A stretch of DNA of 64,000 nt from JACPFJ01 sp036504875 (GCA_036504875.1 DASXUK010000070.1:1-64000), one strand, 5' to 3'; positions 9,386 to 18,428 are shown, counted from the first letter of the stretch. Numbers and translations are program-made. Notes: a model not told the origin generated them from the letters alone.

Positions 9386-9844
9386 CTAGTGATGGTAAGG
9401 CTCGTTGTTCAGGATGGTAAAGGCGCGGTAAATCTGCTCCAGAAGAAAAACCCGCACCATCTGGTGGGTGAAGGTCATCCTGGACAGCGAGAGCAGTCGC
9501 CCCCTGCGGCGAAACTCCTCGGAAAAACCATAGGCACCGCCAATGGCAAAAACCAGATCGCCGGTGCCCGTATCGCGTTGCCTGCCGATGAAGCTTGCCA
9601 AACCGGGGGAATCCATCTGCTCGCCACGCTCATCCAGCAGCACCAGGGTAGCACCGCCAGGGATCAACTTATCCAGTCGCTCGCATTCGCGGCGGCGCAT
9701 TTCCTCGGCCAGGGCTCCCTTTTCGTCACGAACCTCACCCAGCTCAAAGGGATTATAACGGCGAATGCGGCCGCTATAGTCGGCCACTGATTCTTTAACC
9801 CATTCTTCCCTGCTTTTACCTACCCATAGTACTCGGAGTCTCAA
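9386..9844 (-). CDS. rlmH: 23S rRNA (pseudouridine-1915 N3)-methyltransferase
   Basis: This SPOUT-family methyltransferase modifies pseudouridine 1915 in helix 69 of 23S rRNA. The 152-residue length is typical. The family signatures are present: LLDERGEQMDS in the middle, the knot glycine loop FAIGGAYGF, and the C-terminal SRMTFTHQMVRV...EQIYRAF with the terminal NEPYHH. It overlaps rsfS by four bases and forms a leftward operon nadD-rsfS-rlmH, a common arrangement. Confidence 0.96.
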   Translation of the reverse strand: MRLRVLWVGKSREEWVKESVADYSGRIRRYNPFELGEVRDEKGALAEEMRRRECERLDKLIPGGATLVLLDERGEQMDSPGLASFIGRQRDTGTGDLVFAIGGAYGFSEEFRRRGRLLSLSRMTFTHQMVRVFLLEQIYRAFTILNNEPYHH

Positions 9845-10254
9845 AAATCACTGGCCTTGCGCGCTTCCAGGATCTCTTTCGGCAAATCAACTTTAGGGGC
9901 CATGCTCCACAGCCCATCCAGATCATAGTAGCTTCTGAGCGGGTCATGAAAGATATGCACCAGCACATCGCTATAATCCATCACGATCCACTTACCCTCG
10001 CTGGCCCCCTCAATATCGTTGACCTTGCCGTACTTTTTGAGTCCGGTTCGAATGTTGTCGGCGATTGCCTGGACCTGCTTGTCCGAATTACCCGAGATAA
10101 TGACCAGAACATCGGCGATTGACGAGACCTTGGAGATATCCAAAGCCCGGATGTCAAAAGCCTTTTTATCAAATGCCAGCTCCGCGCATTTAAGCGCCCG
10201 TTCGATCGGGCTCAATACCGGCTTTGTTGCAGTTTCACTTTTTTTTATAGGCAT
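9841..10254 (-). CDS. rsfS: ribosomal silencing factor RsfS
   Basis: RsfS binds ribosomal protein L14 and blocks subunit joining during starvation. The 137-residue protein has the family core (KAFDIRALDIS, ADVLVIISGNSDKQVQAIAD, WIVMDYSDVLVHIFH, YYDLDGLW). An N-terminal ~20-residue extension (KKSETATKP) is probably disordered. It overlaps nadD by 10 bases and rlmH by 4, so the three are translated as a coupled set. Confidence 0.96.
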   Translation of the reverse strand: MPIKKSETATKPVLSPIERALKCAELAFDKKAFDIRALDISKVSSIADVLVIISGNSDKQVQAIADNIRTGLKKYGKVNDIEGASEGKWIVMDYSDVLVHIFHDPLRSYYDLDGLWSMAPKVDLPKEILEARKASDF

Positions 10255-10895
10255 TTGCTATAGATCCTTTGCTCCTTGATATACGCCTCCACCTCAGGTG
10301 GGACTAGGTATTTTATACTATGTCCGGCGGCCACCAACCGACGGATCTCGCTGGAAGAGACATCCAGCAGGCAACCGGTTATAAATTGGACTGTTATTCC
10401 TGCCTCGTGTTCCAGTCTGTTGAATATTGAATTATAACGAAATTGCCCCTGAATGGCAACCGGCAGGGCCGCCAGTGGATCACTCACCGGACGCCCAGGA
10501 CGTTCAACCACGATCAGATTGCAAGCCTGGAATATCTCCGCATAACGATGCCATAGCCCTATTTCCAGAAAGGAATCACTACCGATAATGAAAAACAGCT
10601 CGTCGTCCGGGTATTCGGCCCGGATGCTGGTAATGGTGTCGATGGAGTAGGATTTTCCGAACCTTTGGCATTCGATGTCGGACAGCTCAAAGCCGGGGTT
10701 ATCGGAGATCGCCAGCCTGACTATCTCGTAACGTTGCTTAAAAGGAACCCCGCCGGTCAAAGGCTTGTGGGGTGGATCAGCAGCCGGGATGAAGATCATC
10801 CGGTCCAGGGCGCACAGCTCGCGGGCCTCCTCTGCAATTCGCAGATGAGCGATGTGTACCGGGTTGAATGTCCCCCCTATCAGGCCGATTCTCAT
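10245..10895 (-). CDS. nadD: nicotinate-nucleotide adenylyltransferase
   Basis: The enzyme transfers AMP from ATP to nicotinate mononucleotide, making deamido-NAD. The 216-residue protein has the nucleotidyltransferase motif GGTFNPVHIAH (7-17), the substrate segments YSIDTI and FIIGSDSFLEI, and a C-terminal SSSEIR motif (ISSTxIR in many homologues). It is the first gene of the leftward nadD-rsfS-rlmH set and starts 18 bases downstream of the stop of the secretion-operon gene at 10914-12047, with which it may be co-transcribed. Confidence 0.96.
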   Translation of the reverse strand: MRIGLIGGTFNPVHIAHLRIAEEARELCALDRMIFIPAADPPHKPLTGGVPFKQRYEIVRLAISDNPGFELSDIECQRFGKSYSIDTITSIRAEYPDDELFFIIGSDSFLEIGLWHRYAEIFQACNLIVVERPGRPVSDPLAALPVAIQGQFRYNSIFNRLEHEAGITVQFITGCLLDVSSSEIRRLVAAGHSIKYLVPPEVEAYIKEQRIYSKCL

Positions 10896-10913
10896 TTTTT
10901 TACCGCTCCAGAT

Positions 10914-12047
10914 TCAAGTCTCTAAGATCTTGTTCTTGATGATCAGCATCTCGAAAGCCAGCGAGGCCTTCCGCACCAGCTTTTGCAATTCGGCCAGCCT
11001 CTTCCCCAGTGCATCCATATCAGCCGACACCAACACCGCCGCTACCACCTTGTTAAGCATAACTACCGGCAGGACCAGCAAAGAGGCTTCCGCGGGTATC
11101 GCAAGCATCTTCAGGATCTGGCTGTTTTCCGGGGTATTAATCAGGGCACCCAAGGAAAAGGCGCGCGTTTCAAAAATATCCCGCAGCACCGAAGGCTTGC
11201 TTAAGAGCATATTGAGACCGTCAAAGTCGGTTATTTTCTGCCCGTTTGAAATGGCCCGCCAACCGGTAGCAGCCGTGCCTCGCAAGATAAAAAGCGCGCA
11301 GGTATTGAATTCCTGTCCCAGGTATTTGATGAAGATATCAGCAACCTCGTCACGTTCTTTGGCCTCCGAGAATTCAACAGAAAGCCGGTCAATGGTGTAC
11401 AGGTCAAGCTTGGTTTCCTGAATAAACATCTCTTCAGGCAGATCAGGCAGAGGTAGGGAAGCAAAACCTTCAAACTCCCTGGGGATCTCTATGTTCAGCA
11501 GTTCCCCGTTTTTACCCTGGTAAACTACTTCGATATTTTCCGATTCAACTGGCTCAGGCTTTACCAGTGCCGGCCGCCGGAGACCACCACCTGGCACCCT
11601 GATATAGCGCAGGTCGCGGTTTACCTGGTAAAGCTTTTCCAGGGCAAACGAGATATGAATATCCGGGGCAATAAATGGCTGAATAATATAACCGGTTACA
11701 AATGAGAGCTCATCGATGGCATTGATATCGGTCGGATCGGTCATGGCCACATGTAAGCGCTTGTTTTCAAGCTTGAAAGGGATTACGCGATATCTTTCCG
11801 CCAGTGATGAGGGTAACAGGCTGTAAATATGGTAGGGCACCTCCATCAGCTCCTTGCGTGAAGCTGCCGGTACACCTAGTTTTTTACTCAAAAACTTAGC
11901 TAATTTGCCTTCCTCGATGAAACCTAATTCGATCAGACTGCTGCCCAGCTTGATGCCGAAGATAACCTGACACTTAAGGGCCTCCTCAAGTTGCTCTTGA
12001 TTCAAGAGACCTTCGTTTATTAGCAATTCACCTAATTTTAATGCCAT
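10914..12047 (-). CDS. GspE/PilB N-terminal (MshEN) domain protein with GAF-like C-terminus
   Basis: The 377-residue protein starts with the MshEN (T2SSE N-terminal) domain, residues 1-~148. That domain holds two copies of the c-di-GMP-binding pattern [R/K]LG-x2-L-x3-G-x6-L-x3-L: KLGELLINEG...LEEAL and KLGSSLIELG...LAKFL. In place of the RecA-like ATPase of GspE/PilB, residues ~205-377 resemble a GAF-like domain (VADIFIKYLG...NTCALFILRG; LLVLPVVMLNKVVAAVL). It therefore cannot be the secretion ATPase. It is the last gene of the leftward gspH-N set, 20 bases after gspN, so a regulatory role in type II secretion, possibly in response to c-di-GMP, is inferred. GGAGATGG precedes the ATG. Confidence 0.75.
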   Translation of the reverse strand: MALKLGELLINEGLLNQEQLEEALKCQVIFGIKLGSSLIELGFIEEGKLAKFLSKKLGVPAASRKELMEVPYHIYSLLPSSLAERYRVIPFKLENKRLHVAMTDPTDINAIDELSFVTGYIIQPFIAPDIHISFALEKLYQVNRDLRYIRVPGGGLRRPALVKPEPVESENIEVVYQGKNGELLNIEIPREFEGFASLPLPDLPEEMFIQETKLDLYTIDRLSVEFSEAKERDEVADIFIKYLGQEFNTCALFILRGTAATGWRAISNGQKITDFDGLNMLLSKPSVLRDIFETRAFSLGALINTPENSQILKMLAIPAEASLLVLPVVMLNKVVAAVLVSADMDALGKRLAELQKLVRKASLAFEMLIIKNKILET

Positions 12048-12067
12048 TAAACCATCTCCATCACTTG

Positions 12068-12910
12068 CTAAAGTATTAGCGGATTCAACAAGGTACCTTT
12101 GACCGGCACTTGATAAACGCCTGGAGAAACCATAAATTTGGCTAACAGCAGGAAGACCAGCTTCTGCTTCTCGAGAAAATCGGGTTTAGGCATGATCTCC
12201 AGAGACAGGTTAAGCGGAAGATTGATTGCATTTGCTCCGCTGGGGATATCTCCGGAAAGTCGCATGTAGATCCCGTCGCCCTGCAGGGTAAAGCTTTCCA
12301 GTCGAATCCTGTTGTTGGTTACCCGCACCATCCCCTGTGAACTCAGTTTGGAAACATCCGGTAGCGGAAAGGCACCCAGCTTGACACCGGAAAATTCCAG
12401 TTGGCGGACTTCCAGCTTCAATTCACCATTCAGCCCTTTAGGCCCCCGTTTAACTAGCCCTTCGCTCCGCAAGCTGCCCCCCATCCTGGCTCCCAGGACT
12501 GTTTTAAAGAAAGGGATATCAGCCAGATTGATACCTTGAGCCTGGAGATCAAGTGCCTGCTTTCCGGTCAGGCCAATATCGGCTTTCAGCTGGCCGGCGC
12601 CGATGGATGCCGCTCCTTTCAGCGTGGCCCGACCGGTCAATAGCGGCAACAGAAGAAGTCGTACCTTAAGCCGCTCGCAGCGGACCAAAGCACCCTGCTC
12701 GGAGGAGAGTTGCAGGTTGTCCCAGGCCAGACCGGGAAGGAGGGTTTTGTGGCCGGCGGGGGATAGCAACAGCCCCTGGCCTGCCAGCACCTGGTTGATG
12801 GTGGAATTGATTCGCTCCGACGGGAGAAATATGTAGATGCACACCAGGAAAAGACCCAGTCCGGCCACTGCCAGAACCAAGCCTTTCAGCAGGCGCTGCC
12901 GCGTTGTCAT
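12068..12910 (-). CDS. gspN: type II secretion system protein N
   Basis: The protein has 280 residues with one N-terminal membrane anchor (~9-29) and a periplasmic beta-rich domain. The pattern PSERINSTINQVL near the start and LLNPLIL at the end fits GspN, an accessory inner-membrane component found in Geobacter-type and some gammaproteobacterial systems. It overlaps gspM by four bases. Sequence conservation in GspN is low, so the assignment leans on position after gspL and gspM. Confidence 0.8.
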   Translation of the reverse strand: MTTRQRLLKGLVLAVAGLGLFLVCIYIFLPSERINSTINQVLAGQGLLLSPAGHKTLLPGLAWDNLQLSSEQGALVRCERLKVRLLLLPLLTGRATLKGAASIGAGQLKADIGLTGKQALDLQAQGINLADIPFFKTVLGARMGGSLRSEGLVKRGPKGLNGELKLEVRQLEFSGVKLGAFPLPDVSKLSSQGMVRVTNNRIRLESFTLQGDGIYMRLSGDIPSGANAINLPLNLSLEIMPKPDFLEKQKLVFLLLAKFMVSPGVYQVPVKGTLLNPLIL

Positions 12911-13455
12911 TTAGCAGCCCCGGGGACCGGTTTTAGCAGCGCCATAACCAGAGCCAGGTCAAAACGGGAAGGATCCTCGAATCTGACCCGCAAATTGGCC
13001 TTCTTCACCACCAGCGGCCGGCTACCTTTTTCCAACCGATAAAGCAGGTTAATGGCTTCGTTGGCAGTCAGCCCGTCAATTTTTATATCGGCAGCATCCT
13101 CGATAAAACCGCCGCGTTCCTCGCCTTTGAGGGGGGTGATCCTGACACCCTTGCCCTTGATGCCGATCTCTTCGATTATTTTGGCAGGAGAGTCATCAGC
13201 ACGGACCATTGCCAGACGTTCATTCAATTTATTCGATGAAAATTTAGCCGAGCGATAAGCAACCTTGAGCGGCAGCATCTCTTTTAGAACGACCTCGCGG
13301 GCCTTGCGTTTCCGTTCCAGATCAGCCACTTTTCCGGCCAGGGCCGTCCAGGCCATGATGGTCGCCAAAAGTGCGATCAGTATGTAACCTGCCCGCAAGC
13401 GCACCTGATTATCCAGGTTACGCCATGCTTCCAGGGCATCGGTCAGGAGTCTCAT
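12907..13455 (-). CDS. gspM: type II secretion system protein M
   Basis: This 182-residue inner-membrane protein has a short cytoplasmic start, a single hydrophobic helix (~24-40) and a periplasmic domain, the GspM layout. GspM pairs with GspL to hold the assembly platform. It overlaps both gspL (4 bases) and gspN (4 bases). Primary sequence alone is weakly diagnostic; the L-M-N order supports the call. Confidence 0.82.
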   Translation of the reverse strand: MRLLTDALEAWRNLDNQVRLRAGYILIALLATIMAWTALAGKVADLERKRKAREVVLKEMLPLKVAYRSAKFSSNKLNERLAMVRADDSPAKIIEEIGIKGKGVRITPLKGEERGGFIEDAADIKIDGLTANEAINLLYRLEKGSRPLVVKKANLRVRFEDPSRFDLALVMALLKPVPGAAK

Positions 13456-14765
13456 TTCTTCACCTCCTTCAAGGTGCCGGTCAGCGAGAAGGTAACCGTG
13501 CCATCCGGCCGGCTTTTAACCTCGCCCAACTCAATGGTGGTCATCAACGGTGCCAGACTGGCCTTAAAATCATTAACAGCCTGGGCAGATCTGGCATCCC
13601 CCTTTATTCGCACCGCGCTCCCCTCGAGCTCGGCTTCATAGAGCCCATTGATAGTGGCGCCTTTGGCCTCAGCCAGCTGCTTGAGGATATCCACAATCCC
13701 GCTTCCGTTCTCCAGGCCGGATAACTTCCTGATCTCACCCTTTATTTCGGCAACTTCATCCACGGCCTTGGCGCGGCTCGGGAATATCTCCCGGTAGATG
13801 GCGGTAATCGAGTTGTTCAGCGAGGCCAGATCACTGCGCGCGGCCCGATATTGAAGCCCTTTGGAGACAAACAGAAGCAGAATGACCAGCAAGGCCAGGA
13901 TAGCGGTCAGGATCAGCTTCTTCCTGGTTTTCAAGTTTCCGGCGGTCCAGGCCAGATCACCGCGGCGGAAATCAGGCATGGCACCGGTATGGCAGGCGCG
14001 AGCCACTGCATATAGACCGGCCAGTTGATCAAAATTATCGGCGTTTCTAAAGACCTTGGCCTGTTCTACCGGTAGTTCCAGAAGTTCGGGCGTCAACGGC
14101 AGTTCGTTGGCGGCTACCAGTGTCTCGGCCTGACTTCCAAAAACAAACAGGCGTGGCGGGAGGCCAACACCGGCCAGTTCAAGAGCCGAAAGGGTGGAGC
14201 CTAGCTGCCGGACAGGGCCATTCGCACTGATGGCACGAATAAAGGCCAGGCGTCCTTTGGCAATGATGGCCACCGCCCCTCCGTCGCATAAGGCGCAATC
14301 GGTTGTGGCCCCGGGCAGAAACCCCCACGAGAATGGAGTTGAGCTGACAAATTGCGGTTCCAGACCAGCTTCTTTGAAAACAGCAATGGCCCGGGCAACG
14401 TCGGCTTTTTTGGTCCACAGCGCCAGAAATTTTCCCTCGGCCACCGGTAGTGCATCAAAGACCGCCTCTTCGATCGGCAGGGCGATCTCACCCTGTAGCT
14501 GTACAGCCAGAACCTCGCGCACCTTGCGCAGATCGGTCAGTGGTAACTCCAGGGTTCGCTGGGCAAACAAAGCCGGGGACAGGCAGAGTACGATCCGCGG
14601 AGAGCCATTGCTGCCCTTAGCAATCTGGCGTGCCACCGAGGCCAGATCCTGTTCTTCTCCCAGCGGGAAATGAGCCGCACCGACCAGGCTTGCGGTTCTC
14701 CCGGAGAACCCAAAGCGGGCAGCAGTCACCTGCTGTTCTTCAACATGGATGATTAAATAGTCCAT
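13452..14765 (-). CDS. gspL: type II secretion system protein L
   Basis: The 437-residue protein has an N-terminal actin-like cytoplasmic domain (1-~240). A membrane segment follows at ~280-300 (KKLILTAILALLVILLLF), then a periplasmic ferredoxin-like domain (YEAELEGSAVRIKGDA). This is the PilM/PilN-like fold combination of GspL, which binds the secretion ATPase GspE through its cytoplasmic domain. The partner GspE is not in the window. It follows gspK after a 40-base gap and overlaps gspM. Confidence 0.88.
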   Translation of the reverse strand: MDYLIIHVEEQQVTAARFGFSGRTASLVGAAHFPLGEEQDLASVARQIAKGSNGSPRIVLCLSPALFAQRTLELPLTDLRKVREVLAVQLQGEIALPIEEAVFDALPVAEGKFLALWTKKADVARAIAVFKEAGLEPQFVSSTPFSWGFLPGATTDCALCDGGAVAIIAKGRLAFIRAISANGPVRQLGSTLSALELAGVGLPPRLFVFGSQAETLVAANELPLTPELLELPVEQAKVFRNADNFDQLAGLYAVARACHTGAMPDFRRGDLAWTAGNLKTRKKLILTAILALLVILLLFVSKGLQYRAARSDLASLNNSITAIYREIFPSRAKAVDEVAEIKGEIRKLSGLENGSGIVDILKQLAEAKGATINGLYEAELEGSAVRIKGDARSAQAVNDFKASLAPLMTTIELGEVKSRPDGTVTFSLTGTLKEVKK

Positions 14766-14805
14766 TTAAAACCTCATAACCAGTGTACTGCACGACAACA
14801 CACAA

Positions 14806-15726
14806 TTAATATTCCTGCCAGGACAGATATTCCGGTTTCCCCCCTGAAATCCGCGCCACCGCCTCCACAGTCCGGGCGGTATCCTTGACCAGACCCACCG
14901 CTGTAATGCGATAGAGACTCCCTTTGACACCTATCTTTCCGGCTAGCGCGATGGAAAGCTTGCTGTCTACCCGCGAAAGATCCCCTGGCCCGCTGAATGG
15001 TTTCAGTTTACGCTCTTCAATAATCCGCTCGGCCAGACGGTCGTCAATGCTCGTATCCAGTGCAGCAATGACCTCCTGGGGGGCGGTATTTATGTTGATC
15101 CCGGTTTGACTGGCATAGGTAGTTACAAAGGGTCGCAACCTGGCCACCACATCCGAAGTAAAACCCTTGATCAGCGACAATTCGGCCAAGGTTGCCAGTT
15201 TTCCGTTACGGGCGCTGTAAGGGGGTTTCAAGGTTTTATAATAGCTGGTCTCGGCCCCGTTCGATTGCGGCAGGTCATTACTGTCCAACCAGTCGGCCAG
15301 GGCGGTCCAGCATTGATCCGGGACCTGCAGCCGTTTACCAAGTTGCTTGAGCGCCTTCAGAGTAAATTCATCCAGGCTGTCGTTTGGTTGCACCAGATTG
15401 TTCAGATTGATTTTTCCGCTTTCCTCGGAGGCGGTGATCTCAATTGAACCGGTTTCATCATCCAGCTTTAACGGTGAAGCCCATTTATCGGACAGTGAGC
15501 TATAGTCCTGGTTAGTGATGACCAGCTGAATCAGCTTGGCGCCCCCTTCAATGCCGGATCCGGCTAATAGTGAGGCCTGTTGTCCGTCGCGGAACCCTCG
15601 GCTAAGTGAGGTATCCACATATACCTGATGGATCAATTCGGCTGCCACCGCCATCATCAGGGCGGTCACAACCAACGTCAAGACCAGGGCAAACCCGCCT
15701 CTGCCCAATCCGGACCGGTCGGTCAT
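14806..15726 (-). CDS. gspK: type II secretion minor pseudopilin K
   Basis: The 306-residue protein starts with a prepilin-like segment (GRGGFALVLTLVVTALMMAVAAELI), cut before the F after the glycine. The large alpha-helical domain typical of GspK includes a helix-hairpin-helix-like stretch (GININTAPQEVIAALD). GspK caps the pseudopilus tip with I and J. The +5 glutamate of most pilins is replaced here by leucine, as is usual in GspK. It overlaps gspJ by four bases. Confidence 0.9.
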   Translation of the reverse strand: MTDRSGLGRGGFALVLTLVVTALMMAVAAELIHQVYVDTSLSRGFRDGQQASLLAGSGIEGGAKLIQLVITNQDYSSLSDKWASPLKLDDETGSIEITASEESGKINLNNLVQPNDSLDEFTLKALKQLGKRLQVPDQCWTALADWLDSNDLPQSNGAETSYYKTLKPPYSARNGKLATLAELSLIKGFTSDVVARLRPFVTTYASQTGININTAPQEVIAALDTSIDDRLAERIIEERKLKPFSGPGDLSRVDSKLSIALAGKIGVKGSLYRITAVGLVKDTARTVEAVARISGGKPEYLSWQEY

Positions 15727-16352
15727 GAGCCGATCACCAGCCTTGGCTGAGAATAGACGCTAAAATCTACCAGATGGCCATTTTCCTCGAACTGTACTGT
15801 AATACGGACCTGTTTTGGCAGCCCGTTATTCAGAGCTGTATCCCAGGTTTTGAGCCACTTGGAACCATCGTAGCACTCCACCAGAAAGCTGCTGATCCGC
15901 TCCATCTGCGGATAAACCGGTACTTTTTCAACTTCCAGCAAGATGTCCTGTTCACGACGGGTCAGGATGAGTTGCTTGTCTTTTTCCTGCAGACGATACT
16001 GGACATTGATGATGCCTGATTCGCTACGCGCCTGATTGGCCGGCGGGGCCAGAGTGGTCAGTTCCAGGGTGGAGGCTGGTTTACCAAAAATATCGCGGTC
16101 CTCAACCACAAAGCGCAGATGTTTTGATTTGTCACCGGAATCGTATTTGGCTGAGTCGATCTCTCTTCGCAACAGGTCGAGAGTGCTTCCCAGCTCACGG
16201 CGCGCCTCCATGCCCTCAGCCGATCTGTCCCTGGCCTGTAGCACGGCAAAATAGCTGCCGTACAACGCTGTGGAAAGAATTCCCAGCAGCACCACAGCGA
16301 TCAACACCTCCAGCAGTGTAAAGCCGTTATTTCGGCGCAAGATAGCGCTCAA
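15723..16352 (-). CDS. gspJ: type II secretion minor pseudopilin J
   Basis: This minor pseudopilin has the prepilin signature RRNNGFTLLEVLIAVVLLG, processed by the prepilin peptidase between G and F. An in-frame ATG exists at 16394, but it would overlap gspI by 68 bases. The sequence AGGAGG at 16359-16364 lies six bases before an in-frame TTG at 16352, giving a 209-residue protein and a 26-base overlap with gspI; I chose that start. J joins I and K in the pseudopilus tip complex. Confidence 0.88.
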   Translation of the reverse strand: MSAILRRNNGFTLLEVLIAVVLLGILSTALYGSYFAVLQARDRSAEGMEARRELGSTLDLLRREIDSAKYDSGDKSKHLRFVVEDRDIFGKPASTLELTTLAPPANQARSESGIINVQYRLQEKDKQLILTRREQDILLEVEKVPVYPQMERISSFLVECYDGSKWLKTWDTALNNGLPKQVRITVQFEENGHLVDFSVYSQPRLVIGS

Positions 16353-16671
16353 GCGCCACCTCCTGTTTATCGCCATCCCGACGGACCCGCACAACCAGTT
16401 TCTGAAGTGTCGGCAGCTTGGTAGGCAACAGCTCGGTCTGCCACTTCAACTCAGGGTGGGCCGGAGCAAAACTGCCTTCGCTTTTTGTCTGGAGAGGTGC
16501 CTGCTCCAGTTCGGCCATTTTAGCCCGTGCCAATATAGTCAAGGCGGTGCTGTCACGCTCATTGGCAATGATCCCCAGATGGTAGTTAACAGCACCCAGA
16601 ACCGTCAAAATGACTCCTGCCATTATTGCCAGGGCCACCATTACCTCGAGTAGCGTAAACCCCCGCCTCAT
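16327..16671 (-). CDS. gspI: type II secretion minor pseudopilin I
   Basis: The 114-residue protein begins almost at once with the prepilin motif MRRGFTLLEVMVALAIMAG (cut after G4; E at +5), as expected for GspI. The globular part contains ALTILARAKMAELE, typical of GspI. Its 3' end overlaps gspJ, whose ribosome-binding site lies inside it. Confidence 0.9.
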   Translation of the reverse strand: MRRGFTLLEVMVALAIMAGVILTVLGAVNYHLGIIANERDSTALTILARAKMAELEQAPLQTKSEGSFAPAHPELKWQTELLPTKLPTLQKLVVRVRRDGDKQEVALERYLAPK

Positions 16672-16744
16672 AACAAATCACCTTCAAAAGCGGCTGAGAA
16701 TCCTATAAAAAAATTAGAATTACACGCTACTCTGCGATCCGCTG

Positions 16745-17245
16745 TCATAGCGGTTCCTCCTGGTAGCCCTGATACAGCTTGACCTTACCGCTGGAGGGAA
16801 ACGCCATGACTGTCCAGAAACTGCCGTCGGGCGAACGCAGGTGAAAGATAACAAAATCACGCAGCCCCCCCATACCGACATCAAGCCGTACCTGCCCCTC
16901 AGTTATCTTGCCCAGACGGGGTATAACCACATCGGCAACCTGGATATCCTCCTTGAGCGGCCGTTTTTGCAACAAGGGGTCACCGGGCTCCTTCTCGCTC
17001 CCATCCGCCCCTGCCTCCAGAATCTTCAGCGTTTCCGTTCCCGGCTCGATACGCAGATAATAATTCGTTCTGGCAGTAGCGGCCCGATCCTGCAGATAGC
17101 GCAGGGTCGTTGCCAAGGTACTGGCAGAACTTTTCAGGTTTTCGTGTTCACGGGCCGGCAGACGCGGGATTACCAGCGTCATTGCCAGCGCAATTATCGC
17201 CAGTACGACCACGATCTCGATTAGCGTGAAGCCACGGCGGTTCAT
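16745..17245 (-). CDS. gspH: type II secretion pseudopilin H
   Basis: The 166-residue protein starts MNRRGFTLIEIVVVLAIIALA, a type III prepilin signal, followed by a GspH/FimT-like domain. It is the first gene of this leftward set and is separated from gspI by 73 bases. The major pseudopilin gspG, which often precedes gspH, is not found upstream; the next gene upstream is an unrelated sugar-nucleotide enzyme. Confidence 0.85.
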   Translation of the reverse strand: MNRRGFTLIEIVVVLAIIALAMTLVIPRLPAREHENLKSSASTLATTLRYLQDRAATARTNYYLRIEPGTETLKILEAGADGSEKEPGDPLLQKRPLKEDIQVADVVIPRLGKITEGQVRLDVGMGGLRDFVIFHLRSPDGSFWTVMAFPSSGKVKLYQGYQEEPL

Positions 17246-17387
17246 TGCCGGCCTGAACAGAGACTACAAAGACCAAAAGCAGAACCCTGAAAACGAGCAT
17301 AAGCTTTCAAGCCACCAGCAGCCGGATTAAAGGCGCCCTGCAAAACACCATCAGCAACATGTATTTGTAGTGATAACATGCTTTGGC

Positions 17388-18428
17388 TTATAGAAATTCG
17401 GAGAGCTTTTCCCGTTCATCGACCAGATAGAACTCCAGCGTTTTTCTGAGGGCATCATCGATGCTGGTCACCGGCTCCCATCCCAGGCACTCCTTGGCCT
17501 GCCGAACCGAAGGCACCCGGGTCAGCATGTCCTGGTAACCCTTGCCGTAAAAAGTGTCCGAAGAGGTCTCGATAATCTGACAGCGGGCGGCCTTTTCCTT
17601 GTAAAGCGGAAATTCAGCCACCATGTCACGCAGCTTATTGGCCAGCTCCTTGACCGACAGATCATTCGCGGGATTGCCGATATTGAAGATCTTGCCATTG
17701 GCACAACCGTTTTCATTGGCGATGATCTTCATCAGACAATCGATCCCATCCTCAATAAAGGTGAACGAGCGGCGCTGATTGCCGCCATCTACCAGCTGGA
17801 TCGGCTCTTCGGCCAGAATGCTGTAGAGAAACTGGGTCAGGACGCGCGAGCTGCCTTCCTTGGCGGTGTGGATGCTGTCCAGCTTGGGACCGATCCAGTT
17901 GAAGGGGCGGAATAGGGTAAAGTCCAGCCCCTCATGCTGGCCATAGGCATAGATTACCCGGTCAAGCATCTGCTTGGCGCAAGAATAGATCCAGCGTTCC
18001 TTGGCAATCGGACCCAGCACTAAAGGCGAGTTTTCTTCATCAAACTCGCTGTCGGGACTCATGCCGTAGACCTCGGAGGTAGAGGGAAAGATCACCCGTT
18101 TCTTGTACTTATGGCACAGCCGAATGATCTTGAGATTTTCTTCGAAATCAAGCTCGAAAACCCGCAGCGGATCCTTGACGTAGGTAACCGGCGTGGCAAT
18201 CGCAACCAGTGGCAGTACCACATCACACTTCTTGATGTTGTACTCGATCCACTCTTTGTTAATGGTGATGTCACCCTCCAAAAAATGGAAGCGGGGATCA
18301 CCCAGGGAGCGCTCCAGCTTGTCACAGGCCATATCCAGACCAAAGACCTCCCAATCGGTGGTGGTGAGAATGCGGTGGGTGAGGGCATTGCCGATAAACC
18401 CGTTTACGCCCAGGATCAATACTTTCAT
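17388..18428 (-). CDS. UDP-glucuronate decarboxylase-like NAD-dependent enzyme (ArnA C-terminal domain homologue)
   Basis: This 346-residue extended short-chain dehydrogenase/reductase has the NAD motif GVNGFIG (8-14), the active-site serine region FPSTSEVYG and YxxxK as YSCAK. The segments RPFNWIGPKLD and GNQRRSFTFIEDGI match the ArnA decarboxylase domain, which oxidatively decarboxylates UDP-glucuronate to UDP-4-keto-pentose. In E. coli this is fused to a formyltransferase; here that half is a separate upstream gene (18514-19416). With the ArnC-like gene this suggests making of an L-Ara4N-type sugar for lipid A or another surface glycan. Confidence 0.85.
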   Translation of the reverse strand: MKVLILGVNGFIGNALTHRILTTTDWEVFGLDMACDKLERSLGDPRFHFLEGDITINKEWIEYNIKKCDVVLPLVAIATPVTYVKDPLRVFELDFEENLKIIRLCHKYKKRVIFPSTSEVYGMSPDSEFDEENSPLVLGPIAKERWIYSCAKQMLDRVIYAYGQHEGLDFTLFRPFNWIGPKLDSIHTAKEGSSRVLTQFLYSILAEEPIQLVDGGNQRRSFTFIEDGIDCLMKIIANENGCANGKIFNIGNPANDLSVKELANKLRDMVAEFPLYKEKAARCQIIETSSDTFYGKGYQDMLTRVPSVRQAKECLGWEPVTSIDDALRKTLEFYLVDEREKLSEFL

